This document shows positions 23,131 through 34,377 of a stretch of 64,000 bases of DNA, in pieces. The position numbers were made by a program, and so were the translations under genes. The notes under the pieces are model-generated. The model saw nothing but the letters and a program-made list of their open reading frames with translations. It had not been told where the DNA came from and ran no database searches. The stretch's first letter is position 1, and each line of letters begins with the position of its first letter. The stretch is from Muscardinus avellanarius (taxonomy: Eukaryota; Chordata; Mammalia; Rodentia; Gliridae), in assembly GCA_963383645.1 (NCBI GenBank), contig OY726566.1, positions 92,936,029 to 93,000,028 on the forward strand, read 5' to 3'.

Positions 23131-23367
23131 CTGGTGGTTTTCATGAAGTGTATTTCACGTTTGGTCCCTGAGAGCTCTTGAGCATGTGACTCCTCACCTA
23201 TGACCTGATTCTTTTTTTTCTTACACTGGTCTCAACTCTTCCAAATGTAACTGCATATGTGTTTGCACACACAACACATTTTGAGGAATTGTTCACATAC
23301 TAAGAGTTTTTCCTCTGGAGTGGCCTAGGATCCTGCTGAATCAAAGGAAAGCCATTTTGGCCTATAT

Positions 23368-23445
23368 TTAGATTTGGGCATGGGAGGGCTTTCTTAGATT
23401 ATGGGCTTAGATTTGGGCATGGGAGGGCTTTCTTAGATTTCTTAG
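23368..23445 (+). repeat. 39-bp tandem duplication
   Basis: ttagatttgggcatgggagg...ttagatt occurs at 23368-23400 and identically at 23407-23439, followed by a further tcttagatt echo. Confidence 0.93.
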
Positions 23446-23657
23446 ATTATCCCCTTAAGGGAATGTTTCAGAGTGCCGCAACATGCCCCTTCAGCAGAGT
23501 GCAGCTCAATGGACTCAGAGAACTTTGGGCTACTGGGAAGGGTTTCTCTGATGTTATTGCTTTGGGTTTGGGAAGAGATTAAATGTCCTATGCCATATTT
23601 TACAGGTCCCAACAGAGGCAGCCAAAGTCCTCAATGTATTTTTAAGAAATAGTAGTA

Positions 23658-23872
23658 TCACCTGGGCATGGTGATGCATATCTGTAATCCTAGTACTTGG
23701 GAGGCTAAGACAGAAGACTTGCTGGTTCAAGGCCAGCCTTAGCAACTTAGCAAGGCCCTCAGCAACTTAACTAAAACCATTTTTAAGATAAAGAATAAAA
23801 TAGAGTTAGGGGTGTAGCTCCGAGGTAGAATTCCCCTGGGTTAAATCCTCAGTACCCAAAATAAAAATAGTA
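23658..23872 (+). mobile_element. B1-ID composite SINE
   Basis: cctgggcatggtgatgcata head, ID tail gttaggggtgtagctccgag to cctcagtaccc and A-rich tail. Confidence 0.87.
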
Positions 23873-25065
23873 TCTATTATTGTCTTTTCAGATTAAAATT
23901 GTTACAGTCTATATTATACCTACAGTTATTTAGGAATTAAAACTATGAAGATAGAAAAGGTAGAAATAATTTGGAATTAGCACATTTTGTGTAACTAATT
24001 GAAAGGTTTTTTTTGAGAGCTTAACAATATATTGTTACTGGGGCATATTTTATTATTCTTTAAAATCTAATTAAATTATTTTAGAGTTATTTAGGCTTGG
24101 AATCTTAAAGTATATTATACTATAGAAAGTTTAATGATTGATTTATGGTAGATATTTCTTCTGTTGATTTACTTAGTTGCTGATTTTTAAAAAATTCCCA
24201 AACAGTAATTTTTATTATACTTTGCTAAGATTTATACCAAAGCCTCTTTGTGGAGTTAAAAAAATTTTTGTTTTTTTTTCTCTTTCTGATGGAGTGTTGC
24301 TTTTCATTGAGCTTTTAATACTGCTCTGAGGCGTAGCAGAGTATAGAATTATGAAATAAAAATGCATTTATACTTTCAATTTGTATTTTACCTCTACCTT
24401 TTGTAGAAATTACCAATTGTTACATCTTTGCATTTTTGTAATGTGAATTATCACTGCTTAGCCTGATTATATTAATTTACATAAATGTTGCCTAGTAAAT
24501 GGCCAAGTGAGGTAAAAATTTTAATGTTTATGAAGAAATGATAGGGTAGCTTTTGCAAATGAAAGTGCTGAATAAAAATCAAATAAGCTGAAAAATTCCA
24601 GTGATTCCAAACTCAAATAGAAACTAATTTTGCTGCATCTATTATTTTTAATAAGACAGCTCTTTACTTTTTGATGGGCGCTTTTTCTGTCAGATCCTGG
24701 AGTTAGCTTTTGTCATTTAGTGGAGCTCATGGTGACACTTTGACTTTGGCATTATTAGGAGAAACTCTCGAGAACTGTATGGTGGTTTAGGGAGCTGGGG
24801 CCATTATGAAAACTATTTTTCAAGATAGGAACAAAAGTTTCTTTTTAGGAGGGTTTATTCCCTTGACTATTTTGGAAACTGTTGATCTCATGACTTTTTT
24901 GTGTGTGATGAATGAAATAGAAGGTAGTTAAAATGTTATTCGTTAAAACGGGATAGCAGAGGTTAAAATGCGTCTCCTATACATGAAGCGATGTTTTAAG
25001 TGCATTATATACATTACCTCAGTCCTGCAGGGCTGTGCTCCTCTCTGGGGGTTCCAGGGGACTCT

Positions 25066-25066
25066 G

Positions 25067-25127
<61 letters not shown>

Positions 25128-25145
25128 GCTGTTGTTGTTGTTGTT
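25066..25145. repeat. (TTG)n trinucleotide repeat
   Basis: About 26 GTT/TTG units with one GCT interruption near 25129. It produces poly-Cys, poly-Leu, poly-Val, poly-Asn and poly-Thr phantom ORFs. Confidence 0.97.
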
Positions 25146-25502
25146 TTTCCAGCTCCTAAAGCCTGCTGTTTTGCTTGGCTCCTGGCCCCCTTCCTTCCTG
25201 TTCTTAACCAGCAGTGCTGGGTGACATCCTCCTCGCATTGCATCTGTCTGACCCACTGTGCCTTCTTCTTTTAAGGGTTCATGTGATTAGGTTGAACCCA
25301 AGTAGATAACTCAGGCTACTATGCTTTGTCATGTAAGGCAACCTATCTGCAGGCTCTAGGGTTTAAGACATGGTATCCTTGGGGCACCATTATTTTGCTC
25401 CAAGGACTCACTGCTGATTTTTTGATGTAATTATTTTTAGGAGCCAATGTATGAGCATTTTGACTTTCTTGGAATTATGTAGTATAATCTTTTTGTGTGT
25501 GT

Positions 25503-25712
25503 GAGATACTGAAGATTGAACCCAGAAGTGCTCTAGCTCTAAGCTATGCTCCCAGCCCTTTTTATTTTTATTTTTAATTTTTTTTGTTTTGAAACAGGGT
25601 CTAAGTTGCTAAGAGTCTTGCTACATTGCTGAAACTGTCCTCACGCCTGTGATCCTCCTGTCTCAGCCTCTCTAGTACTGGGATTGTAGGTGTGCGCCAA
25701 CATGCCTGGCTG
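25503..25712 (-). mobile_element. B1-ID composite SINE, diverged
   Basis: Antisense ID with gaagattgaacccagaagtg, T-rich joint, antisense head to gtgtgcgccaacatgcctgg. Confidence 0.85.
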
Positions 25713-25904
25713 CAAAGTCTTTTTTAAGTCATTGCAGTTGTAGTGTTTAGGACCATATTAATTTGGACTCCATTATTAAAGGGGGCTATATGAATGAGGA
25801 GGATTTAAATTATATAGACACTGCAAAAATATTACTAAGTACATATAAAAGCATGGGGCTGATGAGATACACTATAAATAAATGGCCGAAACTTTGTCTT
25901 TTCC

Positions 25905-26160
25905 TTAGTAATGAACAGTAAATCCTAAGAGTCTAATTGTGGAGTGCCCTGAGTGTGAGCCTAGAGAGTAATAGCCATTTTCAGCAGGGATTTTAACACG
26001 GGCTCTTAAAGCTTCCCTCTCATCTCGTGAAACAGTAGGATTGAGGGCGTAATCCATTAGAATTGACACTTTTATAAAGGAAGTTCCAATAGGGAATCCT
26101 GGGTAGAATGGATTTCCCATTGGGGTGCCATAAATTAAGGTTGGAGGTGATTCCTGAGAA
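25905..26160 (-). pseudogene. Unidentified antisense ORF with coding-like composition
   Basis: A minus-strand frame open for about 85 codons to TAA at 25907-25905. The C-terminal half includes DEREALRARVKIPAENGYYS, which looks coding in composition rather than repeat-derived. There is no flanking SINE/L1 overlap, poly-A tail or clear splice sites. It could be a fragment of a retrocopy, a viral relic or chance. No family is recognised. Confidence 0.22.
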
Positions 26161-26559
26161 CTTTCAGGTTATTATTAATTAAATGAGAATTTTGATTGCT
26201 TATGGATGACTAGTTTTTCACATGTCTTATTTAGAGGTAGAGTTGAGATTGACTTTTCTGTGAGGGATTTTGTATCATGGTTCATAAGTGATAGTTTCTA
26301 AAGTACGCTATATCACTTAATATATGCATTGATTTTAGGCAGTACTTAGGGCAGGAACTGTTTTCATTGCCATTACCATTATTATACTTTCACCTGTTAC
26401 GTATGTGATCATATATTTAAGATATCCCCAAAGTTGTATAAGTTATGTATGCGCCATCTAATTAAAAAAATAAAGCACTTATAAAATGTTAAGTCAAGGC
26501 ACAAATTGGCAGAAACAAGTAATGCATTAACAGAAAAATGATTAGCTTCTGCCTAAATT

Positions 26560-26945
26560 TCCTACTACATGTTAATAAAGAAAATAAGTGGCACAATAAA
26601 GACCTGGGCAGATAATGAACAATTACCAGGAATAAGAGTCCATGCTCATAGAAATATTGGCATTTATCTGATAGAAATTAAGTATTTAGAATATATAAAG
26701 AACCCCTATAAATCAATAAAGGTAACCAACAGAATATTAGGCAAAAATATGAACATGCTAAAGCACATGATGTACTTAAACATATCAAAGTCAGTCACTA
26801 AGCCGAGCATGGGAAGGAGGGAGGGGGAGGGAATGGGGTGGGAATTGGGTAAGGGCTAACTGGGTGATGTGTGCATGTATGTCTCCACCATCTTTTATCC
26901 CATTAAGATGTATGACTACAATGCACCAATAAAAATTTTAAAAAG
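26560..26945 (+). mobile_element. L1 LINE fragments, old body plus 3' UTR
   Basis: The ORF2-like block atatataaagaacccctata-aatcaataaagg (about 26690) is an old L1 signature. A G-rich 3' UTR and the atgcaccaataaaaatttta end follow at 26800-26945. Possibly two elements joined. Confidence 0.65.
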
Positions 26946-26946
26946 A

Positions 26947-27400
26947 GTTGGGCGTGGTGACCCATGCTTGTAATCCCAGCATTCGGGAGGATTGCAGTTG
27001 GAGGACAGCCTCAGCTACTTAGTGAGCCCCTTTACAACTCAGTGAGACCTTGTTTCAAAATAAAGAATCTGGGCATGGTGGCGCTCGCTTGTAATCCCAG
27101 CATTCGGGAGGCTGAGACCGGAGGATCGTGGTTCATGGACAGCCTCAGCAACTCAGAGAGGCCCTCTGCAACTCAGACCCGGTTTCAAAATAAAGAATAA
27201 AAAATAGGGCAGGAGGTGTAGCTCGGAGATCGAATGTCCCTGGGTTCCATCCCCAGACCCGCAAAAAAAAAAAAAAAAAAAAAAGAAAAAAGAAAAAAAA
27301 ATAGTGCAGGGGGTGTAGCCTGGAGGCCAAATGTCCCGGATTCCATTTCTAGACCCATTACAAAAGAAAGAAAGAAAAGGAAAGAAAGGAAGAAAGGAAG
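26947..27400 (+). mobile_element. B1-ID SINE (outer copy) split by another SINE
   Basis: The outer head 26947-27067 (gttgggcgtggtgacccatg ... caaaataaagaat) continues as an ID tail after 27300 (tgcagggggtgtagcctgga to tctagaccc) plus a GAAA-rich tail. Confidence 0.8.
27068..27299 (+). mobile_element. B1-ID SINE (inner copy)
   Basis: Complete element ctgggcatggtggcgctcgc ... gttccatccccagacccgc plus poly-A. It is inserted in the A-rich joint of the outer SINE. Confidence 0.87.
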
Positions 27401-28639
27401 AAAGAAAGAAAATTATGAACATACATTTTGCTTAATGGGAAACCTATGCTAGTAAACATAAAAAGTTACTTATAATCTAATCAACTATTACATTAAAAGT
27501 CTGTTTACAAATATAGAAACTGATTCCAGGGAGGTGGAGTGACTGGTCTGGGTTCCACAAAGATGGTCGTTGGGCCAGCTCCACCCTGTTCCTGCTCTTG
27601 GTGTGAAGAGGATACACACTGCAAGCCTTTCTTTCCATATTTGCATTAGCCACACTATTTTGTAATGAAAGGAAAGCCGATGTCTAATTTAAACTTAGTA
27701 ATTCAACTCTAACAGGTCGAAGCATGGAAGAAGTGTGAAAGAAAAGCCAGTAATTGTAGCAGAATGTTGGTTTAAGCTTTTGGACTCCTAGTCTGCCCTT
27801 TCATTTGGCAAAGTGCCTGTGGAACGTTCTCACTGAGCCATTACCCCCAGGGTACACAGGCATTTCACTTGTGCTTCTGTATTCATTTTATCCATGTTCC
27901 TGCTGGGGTCGCTGGGATTATGACTAATGCCAGTGGACTTCTGCCTTCTCCCTTTCTTGATTCCAGCACAGGTTTTACATTAAGCCTAAATCGAACATTA
28001 TAAATTAAGTAATGCTTTTCTTTTGCTGATGTTTTAACGATGTATATTTTATTTTATAAAGTCTGTTCTGAGACTTTATGTTTAAGAATTTGAGGTCTGG
28101 TAAAGAATTCTCTGTACATTGGAGTGGGAACAATGAGCCCTGACATAGGGAGAGATGAAATTTCTCCATTTAGAACTTAGCCGTGTAAAATAGTAAAGAT
28201 CCTGATTCTCTGAAATAATATAACAACTTTTCTGTGACCTGTGTCCTCGGGCTGAGGTCTCCTTGGTGTTTTAAATCCACGGTTACTAAAGCACCCTTAG
28301 GTTTGTTCTTATTAAATGCCTTCTTTGGTTTCTGCGATTGCTCATAAATGCAGTTGAAAACTATACTCAAGGGAGGCCAATTGGGTAGTAAATTAGTAGT
28401 AAATATATTTCCAAATGTGAAAATAAAGCCAGGGCAGATATTATTGTTTAATTATTTTGAATATATTCATGTATGAATATCATAATTTAATATTACATTA
28501 TTGCTATTTTAGAGATCACTGTATCCATCACTTCATGTACTTCCCACTAATCAGTCTTAACATTTTTTTTTAAAAGGACATATTTATTTTGATGTCACAG
28601 AAAACAAAGTATAGAAAGTACATTCTGCCCAAGACCAGC

Positions 28640-28980
28640 TCCGGCCAATTCAGGGTTTCTCGAAGGTGGTGAGGAGTTGGCGACTCGAGAGAATGAGAGA
28701 CAGCCTGTTTTGGAGGCGCGACTCTGCCGTACAGAGTCAATGCTTTATTTTTACATGCTTTTACACGGAAATATTTGATATTAACAACTTTTGACAAAAC
28801 ACATCCTCAGTACACCTGGACATAAACAACTTTTACCAAAACATGTTTTCAGTACACCTACGTACATTTTGCGCTTTATCTGGAACAATTCAACCCGCCT
28901 CTGTGAGCTCATATCCCAGTACCCAAGATTATCCAAATTAATGTCATACAAATCATTCTGGTTATCTAGCCACAAAGATC
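28640..28980 (-). mobile_element. LTR-like segment inside the LIN52 retrocopy 3' region
   Basis: On the minus strand this block has two tandem ~42-bp repeats (28783-28824 and 28825-28866), like enhancer repeats of an LTR U3. An AATAAA follows (complement at 28744-28749), then a CpG-bearing R/U5-like stretch down to about 28650. That architecture resembles an endogenous retrovirus LTR. I cannot place exact TG...CA ends or a target duplication, so it may instead be native 3' UTR. It was either part of the parent mRNA or inserted later. Confidence 0.35.
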
Positions 28981-28982
28981 AA

Positions 28983-28984
<2 letters not shown>

Positions 28985-29028
<44 letters not shown>

Positions 29029-29029
29029 T
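28985..29029. repeat. (ATT)n SINE-tail microsatellite
   Basis: About 15 ATT units forming the tail (AAT on the minus strand) of the adjoining SINE. Confidence 0.95.
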
Positions 29030-29213
29030 GGTGGTACTGGGGTTCCTGGAAGCCCTTCTATCTCCGGGCTACACTCCCAGACTTATTTTTATACTTTTTA
29101 AATTTGGAAACAGGGTCTCTTAAGTCAACGTGGCTGGCTTCGAACTTGCATCATCCTCCTGTCTCCGCCTCCCAAGCGCAGGGATTACAAGCGTGCGCCC
29201 CCACGCCCGGCTA
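29026..29213 (-). mobile_element. Young B1-ID SINE (ggttcgaagcc subfamily)
   Basis: Antisense ggtggtactggggttcctgg-aagcccttct tail, ggctggcttcgaacttgc, and head ending tgcgcccccacgcccggct. Inserted in the LIN52 retrocopy, so it postdates it. Confidence 0.92.
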
Positions 29214-29390
29214 TTCTAATTATTAACCTAACTAACAATGGAGCTCTGCAAAGCAAGTTCAAACCTAAAGCTAAACCGAAAGTACAGAGAAAAAGGGGCT
29301 TTCCATTAAAAGGAACACGAAGATTTTAAGAGATCTTTAAGGGGCACAAAACATTTTACTTTTATATTTCATATTTTAAAATACTAAATA

Positions 29391-29590
29391 GCCAGGCGTG
29401 GTGGCGCACGCTTGTAATCCCCGCGCTTGGGAGGCAGAGACAGGAGGATCGCGCAGGTTCGAAGCCAGCCGCGCGTACTGGCTTAGGAGACCCTGTTTCT
29501 AAATAAAAATGTAAAAATAGTGTAGCCCGGAAGTAGAAGGGCTTCCAGGAACCCCAGTACCACAAAACAAAACAAAACAAAACAAAAAAA
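29391..29590 (+). mobile_element. Young B1-ID SINE (ggttcgaagcc subfamily)
   Basis: gccaggcgtggtggcgcacg head, caggttcgaagccagccgcg, and a tail shortened to gtgtagcccggaagtagaag, ending in an (AAAAC)n tail. Confidence 0.92.
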
Positions 29591-31174
29591 CCCAAAAAAA
29601 CCCTAAATATACAATTTATTTTCTTGAATTCTTATGATCTTTGATAAGAAAATACAAAAAAGGAAGGCTCTGCCTAGCCAATTTCTCCATCACATATAAT
29701 AAACTTTAACTAAACTTACCCTTAACTGCTAAATGCTAAACTTACTATTTTTACTTCTAAAATTAGCTGCTAATTTTATCTGTTATTTTAAACCACTAAG
29801 TATTCTATTAACTATTTTGACCCAACCACCAAATTTATACTAAACTTACTCTATTTCTCTAACATACAATGCCTATATCTAATTTTCTATAATAACTATT
29901 AAGTTGTTTAGCAAGAGAACTCATTTGTCTTTAATGAGCAGGCACCAAGAAGGTCCCCACCTGCCCAACCCTCTGTAGGAATGGCAGAGTCCTGACATCA
30001 AGCCATTTTACAGTGATATTAACTCTGTGCTTTCCAATCATTATACACTCCTGTACAGGAAAGTGGAGGATGGTTGGAGGTGGAAAAGTATTCTGATTAG
30101 TGCTAGCCCCCTGAGGGGGATACTATAGTCGACCCCCTAACGTATAAGCAGTCATATGGAGGGCCTTGCACAGTAGGTATAATTTGCCCAAAGTTAACTT
30201 TTCCTTTAATGGCTAAAACCTTAAGTGAGTCAGGTGTTGTAAGCAGAGGAGCAAAGAGCTCTTTTCTATGTAGCTCCTTGAAAGTTCTCCCACAGTCATA
30301 TTCTTCTTAGCGCTATTCCCAGCACAAATCTTAGGGCATTTTTCAGTCATATTCACATCAATCTTCAGATTATTACAAAACAGCAATACTCAATCAAAGC
30401 ATTGTTCAAATTTCATTAATATTATCATTATTATAACTAAAACCAAGAGGGATAATGGCTTCAGTTTTGCCAGAGTCTTCCAGCCCTGCGGAATTCTCTT
30501 CCCAGCTTTGACCCTGTCATACAGCAGGAATGGCACTGCCTCCGCTAACATTCCTCTAACATCCTGAAATATACACACACACACACACTGCACATAAATT
30601 TATATTATCACTATAAAATACACCACACCATTAACATTTCTAAGGATGACAAAACCAATAAATACTGTAATTCTAAAACACCTATTTACATTAAGTGCTA
30701 GAGAGTATGGTGACAGTAAAAGAAGGAGGCCAAAGCAAATAAGAAAACCAGCTCCCTGGCTTCCTGTTACAGACTTGAGTTGGTTTGTGGGGAGCTAACC
30801 CAGTGTTCTCCATGTATTTCTCAATTTCCCCAAACACTTCAAAGCGCCTCATATCATCAACTCTCAAAAACAGAGTGAAGAAAAAAAGTTGACATTAATG
30901 GTACTATTTTTTTTTGCAACATACACACATACACATTTACTTCAGCTGCATTTAGGGAGATCAAAAAATATTAATCATAAGCTTAACTTGAAATCAAAGC
31001 ATCTACAACTGACTCTTCTAGGTAGCAGCCTGGCAGATGATTTCCCTCTCCCACTCATCCTTGTATTGTACACTCAACCATTTCCTCCTTGTAAACAGTA
31101 AAGTTGTGTGCATGGTCACATGCATAAATGTCAGAAAATGATTAAGGGATAAGCCATTAAAGTGAAGAGGGCTG

Positions 31175-31372
31175 AGCTGGCCATGGTGGTACACACCTAT
31201 AGTCCCAGTACCTGGGAGGCTGAGACAGGAAGATCGCAGGTTCAAAGCCAGCTTTAGTAATTTGCAAAGCCCTCAGCAACTTAGCAAGACCCTGTTTCCA
31301 AATAAAAAATAAAGTTGGGCTGAGGTGTAGCTCAGAAGTAAAAAGTCTCTGGGTTCAATCCCTAAAACATGG
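31175..31372 (+). mobile_element. B1-ID composite SINE
   Basis: gctggccatggtggtacaca head, caggttcaaagccagcttta, ID tail gggctgaggtgtagctcaga. Lies inside the LIN52 retrocopy. Confidence 0.87.
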
Positions 31373-31639
31373 TGGGGGGGGAGAAGCAGACTGTGCCCTC
31401 ACAGACTCAAGACCTCAACCATGACCGCACTTTTCCCGTGTCCAATTCCTTCAGACAATTGCCACAGAGATATTCTTTCCACGAAGTTTAGGAAACTCCA
31501 TGTACTTCTCAAAATATCAGAGAACATGTTTACTTGATGAACTGATTTTTACCTATGGGTGAGAACTTTAACATAGAGATGTATAATTGAAGAGCTCCAT
31601 GAAGAGGTATATTTAAATCAAGGAAGTGTGTATGTGGTT

Positions 31640-31680
31640 TTTTTTTTTTTTGTGTGTGTGTGTTTGTGTATGTGTGTGAT
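31640..31680. repeat. Poly-T plus (TG)n low-complexity tract
   Basis: A T run followed by TG/TTTG/TATG units. The complement gives a His/Thr-rich phantom ORF. Confidence 0.85.
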
Positions 31681-32194
31681 ATAGGTGAAGTATCTGATAT
31701 GAGGGACAAAACATTGTCATCACCCCATAGCACACACTATATTAACAGGATTCTAGTTTTCAAACGAATGGAAACTCCCATGAGCCATACCCTTCTTCTA
31801 CTTACCAGGCAATACTGACTTTCATTTAAATGTATAACAGGTTAACTAGAACTCAAATGTCCTTACTTGTCGCTTTCATGTTTGTCCTGAGGTCTAGAAC
31901 CGAAGATGTCTGAGCATGAACCGTTCACTCTACAAGCTAACTTCAGGAGGGACTCAGTACTCGGGAATTCCCTTGCCTGGAATCAGACCTGGGAAGTAGG
32001 GAGTGGATGCTGTTGAGGGTGAGACTATCCTGAGAGGTGTAGACCTCAAAAGCAGGTATACATTTCCTGAAGATTCTGGCTTCCCAGGTGGTAATCTTGG
32101 AACCTATTATAGCCTGGAGAGTTCATAGGTCAGGCTGCATGGTCTATTCCAGAATTTACTTGGTCTCTGAGCTCCTTTCATCTTAAATATTTCC

Positions 32195-32592
32195 TAAATA
32201 TTCAGCCATAAAGAAGAACAAAATTATATCATTTGCAAGAAGATGTAAAGTCCTGGAGAACATTATGTTAAGTGAGATCAGCCAAGCACAGAAGAAGGTA
32301 CATATGTTTCCTCTAATATGCCCAAACTAGGGAACACAGAGGATACCAGTGGGACTCCAGATAATGGAGGGGAAATATCAGCAAAGTTTGAATGGAAAGA
32401 TAGGAGAGGAGGAAGGCTGATCTTGATTAATGAGGGTCTATATCTGAATATGTGTAAAATTATGAATATGACATGGTTACTCTGGACAACCATTGGTGGG
32501 AGGGGGAAGGGTAAACGGGGGAGGAGGGAGAGGGCACCAAATATAGTTTAAATGTATACCATTTATGTTCAATAAAAAATTTGTTAAAAAAA
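32195..32592 (+). mobile_element. L1 LINE 3' end
   Basis: 5'-truncated: cagccataaagaagaacaaa, ggagaacattatgttaagtg, 3' UTR with gtgggactccagataatgga, ending ttcaataaaaaatttgttaa plus A. A 12-bp near-perfect duplication (atatttcctaaa/atacttcctaaa) flanks it inside the LIN52 retrocopy. Confidence 0.85.
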
Positions 32593-33732
32593 TACTTCCT
32601 AAAGATCAAGCACAACTCAATAGAACCCATTCAATCAATGTGTCACAAGTGACTTTGCCATTAGAGAATTAAGTATAAGATCCTGAGGCTTCCAAATCAC
32701 TTCTGGAAGTTCAAAAGCATTACTCTGACCTTTAAAAAGGACAGGACCTCTGTGTTGCCAATATCTGAGGCCGAGAAGCTGACTGGGTAACTGCGATTAT
32801 CCTTGGGTAGAGCAGATTCTTCTCTTTGTCACTGAATGTCCTCAGAGGCACAGAGCCAGGAGCAGGGCAGAGGGGCAGCCCTGTGCAGAGGGGCAGTCCT
32901 AGAGGCTCAGCTCCTGAGGAGTCACGAGGTGTACATCAGAACTGCACCTGGAACGAGTTTGGTTAGAGTCCCGAGGACAACTGTCTACAAACAGATGCTA
33001 CTTCTTGGGCTTCTCTAGACTGTTGAGGAATTTTCCCCGTGTCATCTCTCTGGAGTCATCCAGTCCCAGCTGATAGGCCAAGTTCTGTAGGCCTCGTACC
33101 TTCTCCATTAAATTAGCTGATGTGAGACTACCCAGTTCTTTTAACATGTCAATGTCATCATGTTCTATTTCAGCCATCCATTTGGGTGGAGAGCTTGTAA
33201 TAGGACTTTGAAGGAAGCTGCAAATTCAGCAACACCTGGTAATTGTTCTGGCCAAAGATCTGGTGAGGCACGGTCAAGTTTCTCAAGACTTAGCAAAGAT
33301 GCTTCCAAATCTGTCCCTGCTTTTCCTGCAATGATCCCAAATTGAGAATGCAAGAGAGATTGTGTTTCTCCTGCAATTCAATCCCAGGATGGCTGCCACC
33401 AGCCCCATCTCGAGCTTGAGAGAATCATTCTGTTCCATCTGGGAGACGCCATCTTCCAACCCATGTCATGTGCAACATTTTTTTTTTTATATTTGCTTGA
33501 GATAATCTTAAAAATTTCAGGTGTAATTGAAGCTATTTGGAATTTATTTTTTTATGTATTTTATAAGGAATTGAATTTTTAAAAAATATATAACCATTTA
33601 GTTCAGCACTTAGTTATGGCCCATCCTGCCCCACTGACTTTAAACTTTTTAAAATGGACTTTTTATTTTAGGATAGTTTTAGATTGACAGAAAAATTACA
33701 AAGATAATATAAAACCATCTCCATCATTCTAA

Positions 33733-34148
33733 TTTTTTCATATGCTTTTATTGGTGCATTATAGTCTCACATCATAATGTAAATCACACTGACAGTAACA
33801 TACAGGCACACAGCACCTGATGCCCGCACCCCGGCTTCCCATTTCCCCTCTTCCGAATACAGACTACTGAGATTGACATTGGTATATTCACATATGTACA
33901 CATAATAGATGGTAGTATTTCCATTAATGAAATCAGTCTTCCTCCTCCACTTCCCTTAGACCTCCCTGGCTCCACTGAGGTCTCTCCCTCATTTTCTAAA
34001 GTCCCTCTGGTATACCAAGAGGGACATATTAGAAACAACATATGACCCTTCACTTTCTGTGACTGGCTAATTTCACTTAACATAATGTTCTCTAGGCCCT
34101 TCTATTTTCTTGCAAATGACATGATTCTTTTTCTTCTATGTTGTGTGG
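33733..34148 (-). mobile_element. L1 LINE 3' end, antisense
   Basis: The antisense 3' UTR starts tttattggtgcattatagtc and runs to tggctaatttcacttaacat-aatgttctc and gcaaatgacatgattctttt. A SINE cuts its 5' side. Confidence 0.85.
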
Positions 34149-34149
34149 G

Positions 34150-34367
34150 TTTTTTTTTTTTTTTTGGTGGTGCTGGGGATTGGACCCAGGGGCATTCTAC
34201 CTTTGAGCGACACCTCAGCAGCCCTATTTTACTTTTTATTTTGAAACAGAGTCTTACTAAGTTGCAGAGGGCCTCACTAAGTTGCTGAGGCTGGTTGCAA
34301 ACCTGTGGTCCTTCTGTCTGAGACTCCAAGGTACTCGGATTACAAGTGTGTGCCACTGTGCCCTGGC
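34150..34367 (-). mobile_element. B1-ID composite SINE
   Basis: Poly-T, ggtgctggggattggaccca antisense ID, then head to gtgtgccactgtgccctggc. Confidence 0.9.
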
Positions 34368-34377
34368 GTATTCTTGT

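Larger units (their letters stand above)
28572..33473 (-). pseudogene. LIN52: LIN52 processed retrocopy, nearly full-length mRNA, disrupted
   Basis: Intronless minus-strand copy of LIN52, a MuvB/DREAM cell-cycle repression subunit. The start is ATG at 33464-33462 encoding M-G-W-K-M-A-S-P. Then about 118 bp of extra sequence (33318-33435) precede GTDLEASLLSLEKLDRASPD (from 33317). The frame continues through PDLWPEQLPGVAEFAASFK, breaks by a one-base loss near 33206-33210, and resumes as MAEIEHDDIDMLKELGSLTS through to EKPKK and TAG at 33000-32998. The extra segment carries an in-frame TGA. A long 3' UTR-like region runs left to an AATAAA (complement at 28583-28588) and a poly-A junction at 28572. 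A 13-bp A/T-rich duplication (aacattttttttt) flanks the insert at 28559-28571 and about 33474-33486, typical of L1-mediated retroposition. Two SINEs within 29026-29590, a SINE at 31175-31372 and an L1 end at 32195-32592 interrupt it. The coding identity is strong. Its full left extent is inferred. Confidence 0.88.

Noticed and set aside
25000..25274. Poly-Cys, poly-Leu, poly-Val, poly-Asn and poly-Thr ORFs
   Set aside because: All are frames of one (TTG)n repeat; no independent coding evidence.
30390..30593. Minus ORF with a hydrophobic segment, considered as an endogenous retroviral envelope relic
   Set aside because: No envelope landmark is recognisable and it lies within the probable LIN52 3' UTR region; left unassigned.
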